Below are positions 59,585-64,000 of a stretch of 64,000 nt of DNA, one piece after another; the stretch's first letter is position 1, and each line of letters starts with the position of its first letter. Position numbers and translations under genes: made by a program. The notes below the pieces were generated by a model that worked only from the letters and a program-made list of their open reading frames with translations, searched no databases and had not been told where the DNA came from. This DNA is from Callaeas wilsoni. Its lineage: Eukaryota; Chordata; Aves; Passeriformes; Callaeidae. The DNA is taken from positions 62,001 through 126,000 of the forward strand of contig VWPU01003192.1 in the NCBI GenBank assembly GCA_013398955.1. The letters are read 5' to 3'.

Positions 59585-62500
59585 CTGAAAAACAAACATG
59601 AAATCTGTAAAATCTGTTTCCACCGAACTGAAAAAATACAAAGATCCAGGTTATTAAACTTCTCCTCCCTCTGAAATGAGACATAAAACCAACACCTGAG
59701 GAGCATCAAGTTCCATTCATGTTTGGATGAACTGCGACATCACGGACAGTCACTGCTCTTTTCAAGCATAAGCCATGCATGACAACAACTTGGCAGAGTT
59801 TGCAGAAATAGTTCTTCCCAGGGGACAATGGAAGATGAGAGGGAACAACAGAGGAGAAAGCCACTCTGCATGGATGTTTTTGAAGTTAAAATAAAAACTA
59901 GCAGAATATGAAGCAACAGCTGAGCTGTACACAGTCACAATTCCCATGGCAAACCAAAAGAGAGCACATGTTTAGAGTCACTCTTGTGAGGGTGAATGCA
60001 GGAGAGACAGAAGGGAAGGGAAATATTATTGTACCTACCAGGATAACCTCCAACATAAATGGGATTGTTGGTATCTGCAGATGTTGACTGGGTGTAGGGA
60101 TTATCAGTGTGAACCAAATTCCCATCAATCATCAGTGAAATGCGGTGTTTGCTTTTGTGTGCTTGAAGCTTGTGCCATTTCCCATCACACAAGGTGTTTG
60201 TGCCTCTTGGTTCATATGTAGCCGTTATTCTGCCAGCTCCGTTGTTGACATGGAATAAAACCTGTACAAACAGCCAGATGCCAATGAAGATACAAAGTAA
60301 GAAGACATGAATTAATCTGCCTAGATAAAAGCACAATCACATTGGTGCAGAGATTTCCATTTTAAATGTTTGGCAATGTGCAAGGTTAATGTTTACTTTG
60401 ATGGATAGAGTAGATCCTTATTAAAGTGTTTTTTAAAATCTAGAAGAATTAGATCTATCTATGCAATGGTCCATTGATATATTTCACTAGGGATTTCAAT
60501 GTTTCTTACAAATACAAATCAAGATGTTTTTCACAGAACCTGAGACTTCAGATCTGAAAGAAGATGCATTGTATCTAACTGAAGAGAAAGAAGAATGGCC
60601 TGAAAGCACTTGTCATTGCCAATAAATGTATTGATTTTTTTCATGTATTTATTTTTCAAAGCAGCAGACATTGCCTCAACTTTGTGGTGAGGATTAATAT
60701 GTAAGTATTAACTGGGAAAGTATGTCTCACAGAAACAGTGATATTTAACACTGTCTCTAGCTAGGAAGCTTTGAATAAAAAATGAGCTATTTCTGCAAAA
60801 ACAAATACTTAAGAGCAATCAAGTGCATATTTTTTATGCAAGAGATAACTGGAGAACTATGTATATTGATTGTTAAAAGGTTTATGGAGCATAATGGCCA
60901 GTAGAAGTAGAGAATTAGTTAATTGCTCATGAATATTGAAGAAGAGGTTATAAAACAGTGTGCATTGTATATGCAATATTTTTCTCAAGGACAAGGATAG
61001 CTTTATGGCAGAAAAAGTATTAAGCTATAAAAAAGATAGATATTTGGTCTAACATACAAGGTATGTAGTACAGGAGGTCAGAGTGGCTGTACACTAACAT
61101 AAATTACAGTAATTAAAAATCCAAAAAGTTCCAGTGACTTCTGCTAATCACCCATTTTATCATGTGATGGCAATGAGAAACCTTGAGACAAAGACTGTCT
61201 CATATTTGTTCTATGTAAAGCTGCCTCCATCACACTTTACTGGTGTGTATTTCATGCATTCCAAGAGTTCTAGCCCCCCAGTTTTAAACAAGACTTGTGA
61301 AGTCAGTGTGCTTGCACAGGGCAGCCTACCTTGCCATGTACAATCTCCAGTCCAATGGCATCAACCTTGGCACTGCTGACCCCGAGAAGAACCCCGTGCA
61401 CCGCTGTCGTACGGAACTCCAGGGTGATGTTCACATCGGACCGCACTTTGTAGCCTTCTCTGACTGAAAAGAAGTTAGAAGCTTCTAGCAGAAGACTTGC
61501 AACCCACAGTATGAAGTAAAATATATACATTACCATTAAAAGGTCTAAAAAGCTTGTTAATTATGCTGCTGGAATATGACCTTGCAGAACCTCTGGAAAA
61601 TAAGTTTTCCAAAGTTGTAATTCCCATTTTTTACTGGAAAAGATAAATTCCCAAATAAGTCTTTTTTCATTAGTTCAGATTTAATCTATTCTATCTCATT
61701 TGTAAGAAACAGTAGAGAACACAAATGTAATCCTTCATATTACTTCACAAGTCTTTCGTCTTCTGATTCTTTAACAGACCTTAACATCATGAACATGGAT
61801 ATTCTTAGCTGAAGAAAGATGTAGTTCATTTCTTTGCCAGTGCTAAAATCATTAGCTCTTTTATTTGTGCAAGACAGCCCTTTGTGGAAATGGCCACTTT
61901 TGGAAGTATGGAGTAAAGGGGCTCAGTTAGAAATCCATATGCAGGGCATGCACTCACTGTGTGAGGAGTCAGTTAATTACGCACAGTTCCAGTAAGACCT
62001 AAAAGGAGAATGTTTTCATTAACATTAATTCAGTAAGGTACTGTTTTCATTTAATGACACTTACCAAGAGCAGCAAAGCCATTTCCGTCAAAGAAAGTAC
62101 CATCCTGCACAGTTTCATAGCATTTATTCACAGCAAAGATGGAGACAGGACTCTCGTCGTCCAGTTGTTTGCTATTAATTGTCATGCTACCAATGCAGGC
62201 AGGAATACTGTGAGTAACCTAAGCATATGGAAACATAAGAGATAATGTTTAGTATAAACTGCTGTGATGCTCCCTTAGTGATTCACCTGATGTTATTGCA
62301 GATAAAATATTATCTGAACAAAACACAGCAGAATCTAAAATATTTACATAACTAAATTTCTATTATTACAAACAATTATGTACGGTACATAATGTCTTAG
62401 AGTCACAATCAAATAGTTTAGAAGCAAAGTATACACTGTCTATAATATACAGATACACCCAACAGTAAAAACATTCCAAACATGCTTCAGCAAATTAATG

Positions 62501-63451
62501 AGTAATCAAGATTTTTGTATGACATTTGGCAAGTTCTCTTCATCAAAAAGATTCATGTGAATCACTCCAGAGGGTGGTCGAGCACTGAACAGGCTCCCCA
62601 GGGAAGTGTGCACAGCACCAGTCTAACAGAGTTAAGAAGCATTTGGACAGTGCTCTCAGGCACACGGTGTGACTCTTGGGGTGTCCTGTGCAGGGCCAGG
62701 AGTTGGACTCGATGATTCTTGAGGATCCCTTCCAACTCAGGATATTTTACAATTCTAGGAGAAACATTACCATGATCACCAGAATCCTTGCTGATATAAT
62801 GGGCTGCACAAGCAAGAAGGTGACAAAAAACCTACCCCCTAAAAGTATGTAATAAAAATATGCTTTAATCAAAAGACAGCTAAACCCCGTCTTTTAGAGA
62901 TATTTAAGGCACCTAATTTCTGTTTGAATGCTGTAATTACAGACTCAGGTTCCAAATGTCATGGATTGTAGGTTATGTTTGTACCTTATACTGTGAAAGA
63001 CAGGAATTTATATTCTTTATCCATTTTTAACAGAGAAACAGAATGAAAAAATGTTCTGTTAAGGGCTATTACTAACTCGCAAGGATACAAGCTGTAGCTG
63101 GAGTCATTAAGCCATAGAAAGCTAGAAAGATTTATCTGGTAAAGGGTCATTACTTTCCTTGTTGCTTCTTTCCCTAAGTACTTCTTTTTAGCCTGTCAGA
63201 AACAGGATGCTGAATTAGATGGGTTTGCTGCACTATGCTCATTGTAGTCTTGCAAAATGCCAGAGACACCCCCCCACCCCAAACATTCTTACATTCCCAA
63301 GATTCTTTGGCACGTAGTCTAAGGGGAGTCCTCCCACATAGAGCTTCCCTTCCACGTCCAAGGTGCTACCATCTCCCAGAGCATTCACTGCTACCAATTC
63401 CAGTCCATCCACAATGATTGTGCCTTTTCTTTTAACATATTCTGTCTTTAC
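59424..63451 (-). CDS. LAMA1: LAMA1, laminin subunit alpha-1, last five coding exons (C-terminal LG4-LG5)
   Basis: Exons on the minus strand, in transcript order: 63451-63293, 62218-62065, 61463-61330, 60261-60039 and 59584-59424. Together they encode 276 residues and the stop, all phases agreeing. Laminin alpha-1 is the long chain of laminin-111, a secreted basement-membrane heterotrimer. Its C-terminal LG4-LG5 pair binds alpha-dystroglycan, heparin and sulfatides (family knowledge). Seen here: the second part of LG4 (IIVDGLELVAVNALGDG, KLYVGGLP, IPACIG) and complete LG5 (VLFHVNNGAGRI, LCDGKWHKLQAHKSKHRISL, IYVGGYP, SFRGCLRNL, HSCPG). The wording of LG5 and its C-terminus, and the ARHGAP28 neighbour, favour LAMA1 over LAMA2. 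The 5' part of the gene lies outside the window. Confidence 0.95.
59585..60038 (-). other. LAMA1: LAMA1 intron, last
   Basis: 454 bp with GTAGGT donor and CAG acceptor on the minus strand. Nothing else recognised. Confidence 0.85.
60039..60261 (-). CDS. LAMA1: LAMA1 exon: core of LG5
   Basis: The acceptor is GTTTGTACAG and the donor CCTG|GTAGGT, both on the minus strand. The 223 bases encode VLFHVNNGAGRITATYEPRG, NTLCDGKWHKLQAHKSKHRI, SLMIDGNLVHTDNPYTQSTS and ADTNNPIYVGGYP. This is the standard laminin-G beta-sandwich core; the basic KSKHRI stretch fits the heparin-binding surface of LG5 (inference). Confidence 0.96.
60262..61329 (-). other. LAMA1: LAMA1 intron
   Basis: 1.07 kb, AT-rich, no repeat or exon recognised. 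Confidence 0.82.
61330..61463 (-). CDS. LAMA1: LAMA1 exon: start of LG5
   Basis: The acceptor is AACTTCTTTTCAG and the donor GGCAAG|GTAGGC, both on the minus strand. The 134 bases encode VREGYKVRSDVNITLEFRTT, then AVHGVLLGVSSAKVDAIGLE and IVHGK. ITLEFRTT..GVLLG is the first laminin-G strand signature, placing the LG4/LG5 boundary just before it. Confidence 0.95.
61464..62064 (-). other. LAMA1: LAMA1 intron
   Basis: 0.6 kb, AT-rich, nothing further recognised. Confidence 0.82.
62065..62218 (-). CDS. LAMA1: LAMA1 exon: end of LG4
   Basis: The minus-strand acceptor is CATATGCTTAG, with few pyrimidines; the donor is CTTG|GTAAGT. The 154 bases encode VTHSIPACIGSMTINSKQLD, DESPVSIFAVNKCYETVQDG and TFFDGNGFAAL. 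The two cysteines (PACIG and NKCYE) fit conserved positions near the end of LG4 and the linker to LG5. Confidence 0.94.
62219..63292 (-). other. LAMA1: LAMA1 intron with a CR1 fragment
   Basis: 1.07 kb. Contains the CR1 3' end at about 62566-62760. Confidence 0.82.
62566..62760 (+). mobile_element. CR1 LINE 3'-end fragment
   Basis: AGAGGGTGGTCGAGCACTGA, then GAACAGGCTCCCCAGGGAAG, and GTTGGACTCGATGATTCTTG ending in CCCTTCCAACTCAGGATATT with a degraded ATTCTA tail. This is the usual last 200 bases of avian CR1, in plus orientation (antisense to LAMA1). Confidence 0.87.
63293..63451 (-). CDS. LAMA1: LAMA1 exon: middle of LG4
   Basis: The minus-strand acceptor is CCTTTTTTCCAG; the donor is GGGAAT|GTAAGA. 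The 159 bases (53 codons, phase 0 at both ends) encode VKTEYVKRKGTIIVDGLELV, AVNALGDGSTLDVEGKLYVG and GLPLDYVPKNLGN. VEGKLYVGGLP is the conserved strand pair of a laminin-G domain. Confidence 0.95.
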
Positions 63452-64000
63452 CTGGAAAAAAGGACAGCATGCAAATATAAATGAGTAAGCTAAATTGGTT
63501 ACGTAGTCATCATTTGCCATAGAAATAAGCAAGACAATTGTTTAGTGGTTCAATTGCTTTAACATTCTGTTCTGAGGCACCCTCTTGAAATTCTTCCTGA
63601 GGCTGAGACCATTTCCGAATGCAACTGAGCAGTTAAACAGATTTCTTGGCTTCCCAAGGGCTCACAATGATTTCATACTGTCCTGCCTAAGGTTTTCAGT
63701 GTTTTATCATTTCTTTAAATCACCAGTTTATGCCTTAGGATATGAGTACATCACTGAGTTTGGAGAAAGGTGTTCTGTCCTGGTCTCCTGCAATTATTGT
63801 GCTGCCCAACAGCTGAGCTGTCTCAGCTCTCTGAAGTGCACATTCCTATGCTGTCATTTTATGATAGGCAGTGCTACATTCACTATGACCAAAAAGCTTT
63901 CCAGTTCTGCCCATCTTGTTCACTCATGTCCCTGTGCCCTCCTTGACCTAAAACAATTACTCGCATGTGGCTGAGGGCTAGCCATTTATTCTTCTCTATT
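63452..64000 (-). other. LAMA1: LAMA1 intron, continuing beyond the window
   Basis: No exon of LAMA1 was recognised between the LG4 exon and the window edge. A 129-codon plus-strand open frame (63585-63974) has no recognisable domain and is taken as chance. Confidence 0.75.

Noticed and set aside
21644..63451. Identification as ARHGAP18 and LAMA2 instead of ARHGAP28 and LAMA1
   Set aside because: That paralogous pair has the same tail-to-tail layout, but the MLSNES/FSRSNS start, the EAEWLQDVGLSTLISG block and the HCLDPDA ending are ARHGAP28-like. The LG5 sequence with KSKHRI, QSTSADTNNPIYVGGYP and the HSCPG ending is LAMA1-like. This rests on remembered family sequences and should be confirmed by alignment.
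1..64000. A previously undescribed system (defence locus, gene cluster, ncRNA operon or similar)
   Set aside because: The coding content is fully explained by two known vertebrate genes. The rest is intron, UTR and bird repeats, and nothing in the sequence supports a novel multi-gene system.

Overview
The window is vertebrate, almost certainly avian, nuclear DNA. Short coding exons with good GT-AG splice sites are scattered through long AT-rich introns. The interspersed repeats are bird-type: CR1 LINE 3' ends carrying the ATTCTATG-like terminal signature, and LTRs of avian endogenous retroviruses. No Alu- or B-type SINEs were seen. The window holds parts of two large genes that point towards each other (tail to tail).

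Plus strand, 21.6-57.9 kb: the Rho GTPase-activating gene ARHGAP28. Fourteen exons could be placed, with every exon phase agreeing from one to the next. From the ATG at 21678 to the stop at 53984 they give 1836 coding bases, or 611 residues: an N-terminal Ser-rich segment, a conserved region near residues 56-128, a linker, a RhoGAP domain (about residues 285-475, with arginine finger R313, K352, R356 and N426), and a conserved C-terminal module. The first exon seen is open upstream of this ATG, so longer isoforms with a further 5' exon are expected; that exon was not found. Positions 1-21643 are therefore first-intron or upstream non-coding DNA. A 3' UTR of about 3.9 kb follows, with a likely poly(A) signal at 57830.

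Minus strand, 64.0-59.0 kb: the 3' end of LAMA1 (laminin alpha-1). The last five coding exons encode 276 residues: the C-terminal part of LG4, all of LG5, and the stop. The two genes' poly(A) signals are about 1.2 kb apart. The ARHGAP28-LAMA1 tail-to-tail order matches the mammalian arrangement and mirrors the paralogous ARHGAP18-LAMA2 pair.

Repeats and artefacts: CR1 pieces near 1.1, 15.6-16.3, 58.9 and 62.6 kb; a solo LTR near 38 kb; two tandem LTRs at 46.0-47.05 kb; a possible old hAT remnant at 22.6 kb; and a TG/TA microsatellite at 41.85 kb. Directly after the tandem LTRs, a block of about 265 bp occurs twice around a single N (47314), which looks like an assembly join with a false duplication. 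I found no tRNA, rRNA, CRISPR, operon or bacterial-type feature, and no convincing new biological system. The most useful points are the assembly artefact, the gene models and some splice-site details.
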